Below are positions 35,801 to 47,800 of a DNA stretch of 64,000 bases, one piece after another. The stretch covers positions 1 through 64,000 of the forward strand of contig MU832664.1 of NCBI GenBank assembly GCA_029204225.1. Direction: 5' to 3'. How positions within the stretch are numbered: position 1 is the stretch's first letter; the number at the start of each line of letters is the position of its first letter. The notes below the pieces were generated by a model that did no database searches, was not told the origin of the DNA, and saw only the letters and a list, made by a program, of their open reading frames with translations. Both the position numbers and the translations under genes were made by a program. Source of the stretch: Diphasiastrum complanatum. Taxonomy: Eukaryota > Streptophyta > Lycopodiopsida > Lycopodiales > Lycopodiaceae.

Positions 35801-38800
35801 GAATTGCAGGCCACCGGCCACTCTCTTGGACAACAAGGACACAAATTGCACTCGATGCTGCTAGAGGTCTAGAGTACATTCATGAACACACCAAGACACA
35901 CTATGTCCACCGTGATGTAAAGACTAGCAACATTCTATTGGACTGCAACTTCAGAGCCAAGGTTGGTATGGATTCTGGATAATGTAGATTGACGTAGGTG
36001 CATTACAATATTGTTTGTGTATTGAAATTTGGAGAAAGTTTAATAGTTTGTTAATTTCTCAAGCAAAGTATGCACATAAGCTTTTGAAACAAATTAACAT
36101 GGAACATTGTCATAGCATGAATTTGATAAAAATATGAAGATGACTAAGGAAGAAGATGCAAAAGAGATGGTACTTTGTATAGACAACTAGTAGGTGGTCT
36201 TATCTACTTAATCACTACCAGGCTTGATATTTCTTATCCAGTCAATATGTTGAGTAAATACATGACAAAGCCCATAATGCCTCATTGGGAAGTAGAAAAG
36301 AGGATTTTTAGATATGTCAATGCAACTATTAGGTCTAGCATTGAATACAATGATTATGAAGGAACGGGATAGTCAAGATATGGGCAACTAATGTTGAAGA
36401 TCGAAGGTCAACAACAAGATACTCTTTTAGCCTTAGGATAGTTGCTACAACATGGAGCAATTAGAAGTAAAAAGTGTTGTCCTTATTTTCTACACAAGCA
36501 GAGTATCGTGTAGAAACCAAAGCGGTGTAGTTGAGAAGTTGCAAGACCTCTACCAAGGTCAATACTAGGATGCTGAATCGAGAGAAAACAAAGGGAACGG
36601 ATGGTGGCTCAAACCTGCCAAACCGATCTAGATCAACCAGATCTAGCCCCCAAGCTATGGATCACCAAGAACTCTATAGGGAGAGATGTCACAGTGGCAT
36701 GTAGCTACACAATACCAAAATTCAAGCTCTCCACAAGGGAGGCCTATGGGTATACGTATACCCTCCAAGGCACCACCACAACTCCACAACTAGGAGTGAA
36801 CTGTGACACCTTAGTAGCCTAACTGGCCACCTTAGCCACACTCCCTATGAGTCACCTACTAGCACCATCATGAGTTTTCATTGAGGGGTCATTGTAATTA
36901 TGAAACGCATTAATATTCTAACATCTTTTGTTAATGTTTTCATCATAACATCTACTACAACAAGTAAAACACAAACTTTTCAAATTTCATTTAGTAAGTG
37001 CTTTGGTGAAATTTCAGCCACTTGGTCCTCTGTGCTGTTGTAGATTTTCTAATGAAGTGTGCTTGATTCTCAATATGCTTTTTACGATTAAGAAAAACTA
37101 GATTCTTTGCCAATTTATTAGAACTTTGATTGTCACATTTGAGAATCGTTGGTGTTGTTTTTGCAAACAAAAGATCATTGAAAAGCCTTCTTGTCATGCC
37201 CACGTATTGACTTATCTTCGATTTAATATCTCGTAAGGAGGTGTTACGAGCTCATAACCAGTGCCGAACCCTAGAGAACACAGATAGGTCAGATACCACA
37301 GTCAGGGTCGTGTCCAGCGTACATGACCAACAGGGCAAGACAGTGTGAGTAGTGTGCCCCAGCACGGTCCATAGCCATGGCGGGCCTAACACAGCCTAGG
37401 GACCCTGTCAGCAGGATAGGGCCCACAGTTGGGTCCCGACGTGCAGTCGGCCACGTCAGTGCCACGTGGCCGACACTTGGCAGTAGCATGCTACCAGTCC
37501 TCACACTGGGCTAGGAGGGGCTTACTCTATATCAGAGAGTAGGCAAGGTTGGGTGGATCAGTTAGTGTTTGCCCTACTGTGGTGTTAGGATCTATTACAC
37601 TGGTATCAGAGCCATCTCCATCCTAGGGAGTTCAGGACAGTAGTAGAGAAAGCTATCAGAAGATAGGAAGTGTTTCTCAGATTCTCAGAGAGGAATAGAG
37701 GAGGAGGATCGCTGTAGGAGCAGCCTTCAAACTTCTGATTTCCACTGAGAAATCACAGTAGCAAGGAGTCAGATTCCAAGTGTAGGTAACTCGCTGAAAA
37801 AACAGCTGTTTCTCACTGACTTCAGAGGATTCTTCCTAGTTTTCCCAGCGAAATTAGAGTAGGAAGAAGCCAGCACCTCCATCGCTGTACAGTCAGAGAC
37901 CTACATCCGATTTCCAGGGAAAAAGTTACTGGTTTTCAGCGAGTTGGAAGCCAAAAAAGAGGAGCAGGGCCAGCGCTGCCAGTGCTTCTGAAAATCTGGT
38001 TTTTCAACAAGTTTTTGGGCCCCAACGTCAGAGATTTGGAGCAAGAGGATTTCTACCAGATCAGCGAGTAGGAGACTTCTGAAATTTCAGAACTCAGAAG
38101 GGTTTTTGGACTTCAGATTTGCCTTTTTGTGGACAAGTTGGATTGCAATCAGACCAGCGAGCTACTATCCTCAAAAAACCGGGAAATTTAGTACCGTTTT
38201 GAAGCCTCAAACTGGCATTTTTCGGAACAGCAGGTCTGAAATTTTGGGGAAAAGAGCTGAAAGGGTTCCTCTTCATTCTTTCTTTGGAAGTACAGTCCTC
38301 AGAAACAGCTAAGTCATCTTTCCTTTCCCTTGTATAGTTGTAAATTAGTCTTTTAGACTTTTTTCCTTCAGAAGTTAAGGTAGCTCTCTTTCAGTTTCGA
38401 AGATGACCACTCCTCAGGGACCTGATCAACCCCAGGAGAGAGGCTTCGACGAACTTGAAACAGAAGCCTTGGCTTACAGAAAAGGGAAGGAACCCATGGA
38501 AGTAGAAGAACAGGAACAGTTCGCCGAAGAACTCGACGAACTGGTTACCAAGGAGCAGTTCCTCCAATTGGTAACAGAAGTGGATGAACTGAAGCTGGCA
38601 TTAGCCAATTTCAAGTCCAGTGTGGACGACTCGTTCGCTGAACTCAAAAACTTGATTTTGAGCTCCGCGAAAGGAAGCCTTCCCTCCACTTCTCAGTTAT
38701 CCCCTTCTCCACTTCCATCAGTTTCGGGTGAGACTTTACGGTCTCACCCCAGTGTTTTTAAAGATTTAAAGCCTACTACTTTTAATGGGGAAGAGAAGGA

Positions 38801-41800
38801 TAGAAATGCAGATATTCTACAAACCTTCCTCAGCAAATGGAAGAACATTCATGCTCTTAAACAGACCCCTGACCATTTGCAAGCAATTGAGGCCAGTCTT
38901 TCTTTAGGGCCTATGGCCTATAAGTGGTGGTTAAATCTCCAGGAGACTGGGCAGACTCCCCGGTCATGGAAAGCTTTTGAAGAAGCTTTCCTAAGAGAAT
39001 TTCTACCAGAGAATGAACTTGATAGAGCCTGGGAAGCCTGGGAAAGAACAGTAATGGACAAGTCCCTCATCCAATATATCTCGCAGTATCGAGAGGCAAT
39101 TTTAAAGATTAAAAATATGGATGACTATCAAAAAATCAGGGGATTTGTCCGTGGCCTCAAAGATGAATATAAAGTAGAGGTCCAGAGAAACTCGCCTACT
39201 ACCCTTGAGCAAGCTCTCAGATATGCTCAAATCTATGATGATTCAGTGGGTAGGAAGAGAGCGAGACAGCAACCACTTTCTGAGCAGCTTCCTCAGAAAG
39301 ACTTTCAATTTAAAAAGAAATTTTTAAAAAGAAAGAAAGAAGATAAATTTAAAGGTGAAGCTCCTCAGAAACGCCCTTCACTCATACAGCCCTTAAAACC
39401 AGATGATTTTGAGAAAGCCAAACAAGAACGTTTGTGCTTTGTGTGTATGGGCAAGGGACACACAGTCAGACAGTGTCCCAAGGGGCCTTTCACTAAAAAA
39501 GATAAAAAACAAGTTCATCTTGTTCAGACTGTATGTTTCCCCAGTAACTCGGCAGCTTCCGAGATCAAAGTGTATCATGAAGATCATGAACACTGTTGCC
39601 AGCTGACCTCTGCAATGCTAGCGAGACCCTTCAGCTTTGGGCCGCATGACCTAGTACGTATGCATGGGAAAGTTGGTAACCAGTCAGTAAGAGTCATGGT
39701 TGATGATGGGGCAACCCATAATTTCATCAACCACACCCTGGTTAAAAAGCTTAAACTACCAGAAGTACCTAGTCAGCATAGGTACATAGTTTCATTAGCT
39801 AAGGGTGAAGATAAAAAAATATGGGAAACTATGGTAAGTAAGTTAAATCTTGGTATTCAGGGGTACCAAGATGAAATAAACTTTCAGATAATGCACCTGG
39901 ATCGAACAGACATTGTTCTCGGGAGAGATTGGCTCTACAGTTTAGGACCTTCCCTCCACAGAAACTATCAGGAGAACACCCTCAGCTTTCAGTATAAAGG
40001 CCGAGAGATCCAGTTGCATGGGGAGCATGATGTTCCCAACAGCCCTATGGTCTGCAGTTCAGAGCTCTGTCAGCTAATCGGAGACGAAGACCATCAGGTA
40101 TTCTTATGTGACTTTCAGTTTATTCCTGAAGTTTCTATTTCCAGTTCTATTCAGCAGAAAATCAGTAAATTAGAAACTTTATTGTCTAAATTTAAAGATG
40201 TTTTTCCTGAAGATTTGCCACATGGTTTACCACCTAGCAGAGAGGTAGATCATGTAATAAACCTAGTACCAGGTACAGCACCTGTTTCTAAACCTCCGTA
40301 TCGGGTCAGCCGAACAGAGGATGAAGAAATAACTAGGCAGTTAACAGACTATCTTGGGAAAGGCCAAATTCAGACCAGTAGTTCACCATGGGCCTCACCA
40401 GTCCTATTGGTGAAAAAGAAAGAGGGGTCTCTGCGTCTTTGCGTAGATTACAGAGCCCTCAATAAAGTCACAATTAAGAATAAATACCCTATGCCTCGAG
40501 CAGACGAGTTGTTTGATCAACTCGACGGGGCTAAGTTTTTCAGCAAAATAGACCTCAGATCGGGATATCATCAAGTCCGTATAAAATCGGAAGATGTCTC
40601 GAAAACAGCTTTTAGGACTCGTCACGGTCATTATGAGTTTAAGGTGATGCCATTTGGGCTCACAAATGCTCCAGCTACCTTTATGACCTTGATGAACAGT
40701 GTCCTCAGACCATACTTGGGTAAGTTTGTAGTCGTATTTTTAGATGACATCCTCGTCTACAGCAAAACGAGGAAGGAGCATCTAAAACACCTCAGAAAGG
40801 TGTTTCGACTGCTCAGAAAGCATAAGCTTTATGCTAAACAATCCAAGTGTGAATTCTTCGTTGAAGAAGTAGCATATTTGGGTCACATTATCTCTTCAGA
40901 TGGGATTAAGATGGACCCAAATAAGGTTAAAGCCATACTCAGTTGGCTGAGACCTCAGAATATTTTGGAACTTCAAATCTTTCTTGGTCTGGCGGGATAT
41001 TACAGACGATTTGTCAAGGAATATGCTCAGATAGCAGTCCCTATGACAAATCTCCTTAAGGGGAAGGGAAAGGAGTTCATTTGGGAGTCCGCACAACAGG
41101 AGAGCTTTGATGCTCTCAAAACAGCCTTAGCTACAGCACCAGTTTTAAAGGTCGTCGACCCCAATCAGCCATTTGTGGTCGAAACAGATGCTAGCGACTT
41201 TGCAGTAGGTGCTGTGCTAACTCAGGGTGGACGACCAGTTGCGTTCGAGAGTAAAAAACTCGAGCCAGCACAGACTAGGTATAGTGCCTATGAAAAGGAA
41301 CTCTTTTCTATAGTCCATGCCCTTAAGACTTGGAGGCATTATTTGTATGGTGCCAACTTTGAGGTCCTGACAGACCATGAGAGTCTCAGATACCTTTGCA
41401 ATCAACCTGAGCTTAGAGGTCGGAAAGCTCGTTGGGCAGAGTTGATGCAAGAGTTTGACATGTCTATCAGATATAGGCGTGGAAAATTCAATACAGTAGC
41501 AGATGCCCTTAGCAGAATGCCTATGATAAACGAGCTGAGTTTTACTCAGATTCGTAATGAGTTACTCGAGTCCTTGAGAGGGAAATGCCAGCATGATGCA
41601 TTCTTCTCTATTATCTGGAACTCAGTCCAGAACAGACAGTTACAGACTCCAGAACCAGTTCCCGGGGCTGGTGCCAGTTCATCCAAGAATACGGCAGCTT
41701 CCGTTGAGGATGATGATGAGTCCGAGTATACGTCATCAGATGACGTTGAGGATTCTGAGCCTGTATTACCCAAGCAAACCCCAGTGGTTGAGGGTCAGTT

Positions 41801-44800
41801 GACTCAAGGATTCAAATGGAAACAGTATTCCATTCAGGATGAGTACTTGCTCTATAGAGATAGAGTATGTGTCCCCAATTCAGAGGATTATAGGCAGCAG
41901 GTCCTATATGAATGTCATGACAATCCTAGCGCGGGACACCCAGGCATACAGAAGACCTATGAGCTTCTTCGTAGGCAATTTTTCTGGCCCAGTATGAAAA
42001 TGGACGTCCACCAGTATGTAACCAGTTGCCAGAAATGTCAAGTAAATAAAGCAGAGCGTTTAAAGGCAGGAGGGTTGTTGCATCCCTTAGAAATACCAGC
42101 TGGTAAATGGGAGAGTATCTCCATGGATTTTATAGTAGGCCTGCCTAAAACCCAAAAGGGTAATGACGCTATATGGGTCACAGTTGACCGTCTGACCAAA
42201 ATGGCTCATTTTATTCCGACCAAAACAACCGTTAGAGCTCCAGAGTTAGCGAGGTTGTTTGTAGACGGGCTATTTAAATTGTACGGTCTACCTTCCGGCA
42301 TAGTCAGCGACCGGGACAGTAAGTTTACTGGAAATTTTTGGAAGGCAGTATTCCATCATCTCCATACTAAACTTAATATGAGTACCACCGACCATCCACA
42401 GACGGACGGTCAAACAGAAAGGGTAAATCAAGTGCTGGAGGATATGCTTCGTGCATACGTCAGCAAGAGGCAGACTAATTGGGAGGAGTATCTCTCGATA
42501 TTAGAGTTTGCTTACAACAGTACCAAACATTCAGCTACGGGATACAGCCCATTTATGCTGATGTACGGTTTTCAGCCACGCTCACCCACAGCTGTAGGGT
42601 TTAAACAAGAAAAAGTTGAAGCAGCCAGAAACTTTTTAGAAGACCTAAACCAGATGATAGAACATGCTAAGTGTAGCATTAGACAATCCCAGGATCGAGC
42701 CAGGCATTATGCAGATCCACACAGACGGGATGTGCAGTTCTCCACTGGTGAGAGAGTCTACTTGAGAGTCCCAGTTGACTCTAAAACCCTCAAATCAGGA
42801 GTGTGTGCTAAGTTGTCTCCAAGGTATTGTGGTCCCTTTACCATCAGTAGGAGACTAGGCGAGGTCACCTATGAACTAGAACTCCCACACAGCAGTAAGG
42901 CTTTTCCAGTTTTTCATGTAAGTCAGTTACGAAAAGCCTTAACCAGATCAGATAATCTGGTAGGGGACAGTGTTCTAGTTCTCCCATTGGATCCTCAACA
43001 ACCTCCACATGAACCAGAGGAGATTCTTGATAGTAGAGAGACGCAGACTCGTCATACTCTATACCGAGAATATCTGGTTAAGTGGAATGATCAGCTTGTT
43101 GAGAATGCCACTTGGGAAAGAGGCAGCGTCCTTCGCAAGATTTTTCCAGACTTTGTCTTAGAGGACCAAGACGGTTCTTAAGGGGGAGGGAGTGTTACGA
43201 GCTCGTAACCAGTGCCGAACCCTAGAGAACACAGATAGGTCAGATACCACAGTCAGGGTCGTGTCCAGCGTACATGACCAACAGGGCAAGACAGTGTGAG
43301 TAGTGTGCCCCAGCACGGTCCATAGCCATGGCGGGCCTAACACAGCCTAGGGACCCTGTCAGCAGGATAGGGCCCACAGTTGGGTCCCGACGTGCAGTCG
43401 GCCACGTCAGTGCCACGTGGCCGACACTTGGCAGTAGCATGCTACCAGTCCTCACACTGGGCTAGGAGGGGCTTACTCTATATCAGGGAGTAGGCAAGGT
43501 TGGGTGGATCAGTTAGTGTTTGCCCTACTGTGGTGTTAGGATCTATTACAGGAGGTCACTAGGCCACCTCATCCACTCTCCCTATGAGTCACCTGCTAGC
43601 ACTATGCAAAAACGCCATCATGAGTTTTAGGCCTCTAACCATTGATTATGACTTTGATACCATGAGGGCCCCAACCCCTCATAATCATAATGTCATGCCC
43701 ACATATGGACTGATCTTGTATTTAATATCCCGTAAGGAGGACAGCAGGCCTACCTCAACTCATAAATTAATTATGATTATGAAGGGTTGGGGACCTCATG
43801 GTATTAAAGTCATAGTTAATGGTCAATCTCTCAGTTAATTAGACATTGTTTGCATAGCTATTGTAGTTGGGCACTGTAGCATCCTCAATTTTTGACAAAC
43901 CTAACTTTCATTTTTTCTTCTAATATTAGAATGATGAATTTGCATTATCACTTGTGCACATTGCAAAATCACATGTGGAATCTAGATTGTGATTTGTGTG
44001 ATTGTAATTTATTCAAGAATTTGGATTGTATACAATGTAGTGATTAAATGTTCTTTCGATCTCGTTTGTTGCAATAAGATCATTCGCTTGACATACCCCA
44101 CTCTCAAGAATGTTGAGGGTGAGACAAAGGCAGAGAGTAGCACATATTTAGCATGTGTAGATCTAGCCCACCCCTCTACTCCTAGAGGGATGATGAGGCT
44201 ACTAGTAGGGGTAGAGATTACGATGTGAATTCATTTTGAGGAATAAACAAGAATAGTGTTGACTTGGCTATTAGGAGATTGTTATACATTTGAAGCTTCC
44301 CCTCCATCTAGCTAAAACTCTTGCTTGGAGGGATATGCTGAAGAGTGTTGCTTCAATAGGACGCATCTTTTGTGGACCTAGCATGGATGTACCACACCAA
44401 ACTATAGGGGTGCACCATCATGACTGGAGTGATAACAAAAGGTAGGACATTATTAATATATTAGTGTCTTCCAATGTGAACATCATGTCTTTCATAGCCA
44501 TCAACACATGAACACCTAGCACCATTGTTTTGGGTGAGTACATGATGCATGTTGGATGTCATGTTCCCTAATGAGAGACATACATTTTCTACATAGAAAG
44601 TCGTGCTGTGAATAGAGTGAGGATTAATAGTGGACTTGATCAGTTGTTATTTGCTATTTATAATAGTGTACATTTTTTCATCTCATGTTACTGATCTAGA
44701 CATCCATCAGATTTTGTTCTTGTATATTATATTCTCTCATCATCTATAACTGCTCCCATGAGCCTACATCAATGTTGACTAGTGTAAGATTGTCTCTTAT

Positions 44801-47800
44801 GCCATCTCATATCCTATTTATACACTATTTCTATCTACATGCCCCATTCCATCTCTAAGAACTTTCAGGTATACCTTCCATGATCTCCACTTTATTCTAC
44901 TGTTGTAGATTCCTTGTTATCATGCTACATGAGACTATTTTTGATCGAGTATTTCCACTACTCATTCTCCATCTCATCCATCTAAGGCATCTCCAACTAA
45001 GTAGTGTCCCGCTGTTCCTTGTCTCACTCTACACCACCTTTTTCATTTCCCTCTAGAAATGCACAAGTGTCTCATCAAGAAATGGATGAGTTCCATTGTG
45101 AAAATCTTTATTGTTGTCATTTAAACATAAAGTCAACAACCTCCTTTAAATTCAACGTATTAGCTCTATGTTGATGATATTGGGCAAATTTTTTCTTGCA
45201 ATGATGAGGTTGATCTTGTTGTCGATACTATGTAGTATTCTATTATCTAGTGTCATAAGAGAAACTCTTAGTGCAACATTCAAAGTCATTTTGCAAATTG
45301 AGTTGTTCCTTTTGCAACAACTTTGCCACTCTACTTTCTCAACTATATTGATAGTGAGGACACTGTAATTTGATAAGTAGGGATAGTTATCGACTGACAT
45401 GCACATCCTCTTGGGCTTCAAGCCCCCATGCTACTTTACAACATGTATCAAAATTTGAGCCCACTTTAAGTATTTGGAAATAATGTTTTTATTTATAGCT
45501 AATTGACATTAAACCTTATGACTTGGTACTTTGGAACGTACTATCTATTATCCGTGTTTTATTATTTTATTATTTTACTATTAAGAGACTTAGCTTACTT
45601 AGTGTAGAAGGGGGTAGATCAACTTACTAGCTAGCGTACATTGATATTAAGTGAGTAAGTATCAATTTTTTCTTATGAATGTTCTTGGCTGAATTTTGAT
45701 ATGCTATTATTGATGTGTTAAGGTTTGCAAGGGTGAGAACTTCATTAACCACAATAAGTTGAGGCTAATGTAGTAATTGCTTATATAACATTATTGTGAA
45801 TCGGATTGCAACTTTTTTCAGAGATAAATAAATACATCTATTATGGTATTGATTTTTTTTTTGTGTGTAACAATTTCTTCACTCTTCATTTAGATCTGTG
45901 AAGCTGATTTTTCCTAGCAATTAATCATGCAGGTGGCGGACTTCGGCCTTGCTAAGTTGGTTGAGCAGGTTGGAGATGTGACAGGTGCAACCACAAATGT
46001 AGTTGGAACATTTGGGTACATTGCACCAGAGTAAGCATTTACATGATATGTGGCTCCACATAGGGTGTCAGAGGATTAATCTCAATAGCATAGCCAAATT
46101 TTGGGTAAAGAATGCTTTTAAATTGTGGAAATTTTTTCTTATTAGAGTCAAGAATTGTATAGGCTTCCCTTCTCTCATTGATATTTTAACTAAATGTTTC
46201 CATCAAGAATAGACGTATGGCAAAAGACTAGAATACCCTGTTTTTTTTTTCTACTCATGACCTTTCCTGTTAATTTTATGATGGTCTAACAAAAGACCAA
46301 ATTAATCTCCCATGCATTTTTGCAGGTATATTCGTGACGGACATGCCACTTCCAAGAGTGATGTTTATGCATTTGGAGTTGTGCTAATGGAGCTTATTAC
46401 AGGCGAGGAAGCCATTGCAAGGAGTAGAAGCATGGCACTCCATTCTAAAGGCTTGGAGCGACGATCATTAGTTACCTTGGTAAAGCCATAACTTTTGGTA
46501 GAATCTGATTTCCCGAATGTTATGCGCTACTAGCCATGTTTGGTCGATGTTCCTTATATGATGGCCGCCTCATTTTAAGAATCAAACAGCCACCCCTGTA
46601 TGAGGTCTACAAAAGCAGAAATTTAAGTTCAACCTCATAAGCATCCCTACAAGTAGGATGATGTTACATCATTTCCTTTAAAACTCAAACCCAGCTCCAT
46701 TGTCATTAGTCATGACTGTAAAATATTAGTTATAAAGACTTTTTTGCACTATCTAGCTTCAATTTGAAGCCTCCAAAAGTTGAGAACTTGTGGGATGAGA
46801 TCTGTAGTCCTATATTAAAATTGAAAAACAATCAGATAGAAATTGGAAGTTCATGTATATGACTAATGTAAGTGGACACCTTGGTGGCACAAAAAAACGA
46901 CAAAATACATACACACAAATATGTGCCACCCTTGAACATAATAAAACTGAATATCTAGAGGAACATATGCATAAATAGATTATAGGATTCATACTATTTT
47001 TTGTTTCCTTAATATTAGTTCTTGTCACGTGATGTCACAACTGTGGGTGATCGGTCCACTTGGCATGCATGTCATGTATGAAGTTCTCCCCCAATTCTAG
47101 CACTTCATTTTTATTGAGCTTTTTGGGTCCTTTTTTGAAAATTTAAATTATTATGTTTGTTACAATAAAATACTCCTAATGTACTTCACATTTGAAATAT
47201 GATTTCTAGAAATCAAGACATTGTAGATGCACTTGTTTTTTAGGTCATTTTTTAAAGCTTCTGTTACTCTTATCACTTTCTCACTTTTGATTTCTTTAAT
47301 CATTTTTTGAAACTTTTGGATCATTCATCTTCCTACAGTGAATCACTTCCATTGCACTTTGAATCACTCAAAGTCCTCTACCAAATTTCCGCCTTTCCAA
47401 AATTTTATTAGCTTTTCATCCCAACTCTTGTGTTGCACATCTAAAATTCAGCCACATTTGGTGATTTCTCAATGGATAAATCATCTTGTAGAGGTGCTGC
47501 CCATACATATACTTTGGTTCTCCTATCGAGGTTTGTGTTCCCTATCAGGATATCCTTCATGGATTGTTGTGATTCAACTTCCTTATGTCCCTATTCTTTG
47601 AATCACACTAATCAACATCATTGAAGTGACGACAAGACTGCTTTCCTTTGGCATAGTTGACATACTTGCGTTGTTCTCTTTGATTGTGTCTCTCTTATAT
47701 TTTGTTTGTTTGCTTTATGCATGTTTTTTTTTTTTGATATGCACTTTGTAGTTTTGTCTTTTATTTCTCGTCACCATGTCGTCCACTCAATCTTCTTTCT

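Larger units (their letters stand above)
37242..43550 (+). mobile_element. Complete Ty3/gypsy chromovirus, copy 1
   Basis: LTRs 37,242-37,599 and 43,193-43,550 (358 bp each, TG..CA) differ at only two positions by eye. The 5-bp target duplication GGAGG lies at 37,237-37,241 and 43,551-43,555. A primer-binding site TGGTATCAGAGCC (initiator Met tRNA type), a 784-bp leader, one uninterrupted gag-pol frame of 1592 codons and a purine tract before the right LTR complete the structure. It sits in sense orientation in LYK intron 7. Everything needed for autonomous copying appears present, and the near-identical LTRs imply a recent insertion. Confidence 0.97.
35962..45932 (+). other. LYK intron 7 (10.0 kb), nested retrotransposons
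   Basis: Holds copia pieces (36.1-37.2 kb), fragments of the TGTCATGCCC LTR family in both orientations, and the intact chromovirus at 37,242-43,550. From 43,850 to 45,932 I see no gene or recognisable element. Confidence 0.8.

Noticed and set aside
37601-37618. tRNA gene suggested by TGGTATCAGAGCC
   Set aside because: Only the 3'-end complement is present, directly after an LTR. It is a primer-binding site, as at 49,876 and 57,739.
39393-41773. Minus-strand frames of 60-77 codons inside the chromovirus
   Set aside because: They mirror gag-pol on the other strand and recur in both copies for that reason.
45152-45421. 89-codon minus-strand frame in LYK intron 7
   Set aside because: No retroelement or host motif could be defended.
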